The notes beneath the pieces are model-generated. The model did no database searches, was not told the origin of the DNA, and worked only from the letters and a program-made list of their open reading frames with translations. Source: Bacteroidales bacterium UBA3816 (GTDB lineage Bacteria; Bacteroidota; Bacteroidia; Bacteroidales; P3). Taken from it: a stretch of DNA of 5,041 bases. Where the stretch lies: contig DFDY01000099.1 of NCBI GenBank assembly GCA_002368955.1, positions 1-5,041 on the forward strand, read 5' to 3'. Each line of letters opens with the position of its first letter. Within the stretch, counting starts at the first letter, position 1. This document shows, in pieces, positions 4,884-5,041 of the stretch. The translations under genes and the position numbers were made by a program.

Positions 4884-5041
4884 TTATAAATGTTCAAGGA
4901 AACTTCTCACAAAACGAAACGAGCGGTCGGTCATAGAGTTCAAAAAGTCGTCCCACTGCTGCTGGTGGTCGTCGGTGTTGCCGGGGGTGTCGCTGATAAC
5001 GCGGATGCTGAGGAAGGGCACTTTCTGCAAAAAGCAAGTGT
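4884..5041 (-). CDS. mtnN: 5'-methylthioadenosine/S-adenosylhomocysteine nucleosidase, C-terminal part
   Basis: Only the last 51 codons plus the stop (TAA at 4884-4886) are in the window; the gene continues past 5041. The visible peptide includes VPFLSIRVISDTPGN and ends VRSFLEHL. The RVISD segment matches the C-terminal active-site strand of MTA/SAH nucleosidase (Pfs), where the Asp (E. coli D197, RAISD) protonates the adenine leaving group. The enzyme hydrolyses S-adenosylhomocysteine to adenine and S-ribosylhomocysteine, and methylthioadenosine to adenine and methylthioribose. Its position 15 nt before luxS, which consumes S-ribosylhomocysteine, strengthens the call. A different purine nucleoside phosphorylase-fold enzyme is possible but unlikely given that neighbour. 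The promoter and the 5' end lie outside the window. Confidence 0.88.
   Translation of the reverse strand, partial: TCFLQKVPFLSIRVISDTPGNTDDHQQQWDDFLNSMTDRSFRFVRSFLEHL

Overview
The window looks like a chromosomal segment from a member of Bacteroidota, most likely Bacteroidales (Prevotella/Bacteroides/Porphyromonas-like). The evidence is: a TAnnTTTG-type -7 box in front of the HU gene; no Shine-Dalgarno-like sequence in the short leaders read for this annotation; a Bacteroidales-style HU; a pfs-luxS pair; and a 29-codon, extremely basic ribosomal-type protein beside HU. The genus is an inference. Every gene that can be supported lies on the minus strand, so transcription runs from high to low coordinates.

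In transcription order: (1) the 3' end of a methylthioadenosine/S-adenosylhomocysteine nucleosidase gene (4884-5041, cut by the window edge); (2) luxS, 15 nt downstream. These are the two consecutive detoxification steps for S-adenosylhomocysteine, giving S-ribosylhomocysteine and then homocysteine plus the AI-2 precursor. (3) A 134-bp AT-rich gap, then tRNA-Arg(CCG) at 4166-4239. (4) A CPBP-family membrane protease (3263-4150) that begins at a GTG only 15 nt after the tRNA. (5) A 216-bp AT-rich intergenic region holding a good Bacteroidetes -7 box and A/T tracts. (6) An HU-family DNA-binding protein (2762-3046). (7) A 29-aa Lys/Arg/His-rich AURKAIP1/COX24 (mS38/bS22-like) protein (2632-2721). 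(8) A perfect 17-bp inverted repeat (2540-2590) directly before (9) ribonuclease G/E (976-2532), whose end overlaps the start of (10) a secreted GH25 muramidase (228-1004).

The last 227 bases downstream of the muramidase hold no gene. They contain a compact multi-hairpin element (34-180), closed by an 8-bp terminal inverted repeat and carrying two 7-bp stems with GAA triloops. It looks like a REP-like or MITE-like repeat or a structured RNA and is the least explained part of the window.

Much of the window is core metabolism and information processing: methyl-cycle recycling, a tRNA, nucleoid packing, a ribosomal-type protein and RNA decay. The most useful places for a second look are the multi-hairpin element, the hairpin in the rng leader, the tRNA-protease junction, the tiny basic protein, and an HU that has Ile where the DNA-intercalating Pro63 is normally found.
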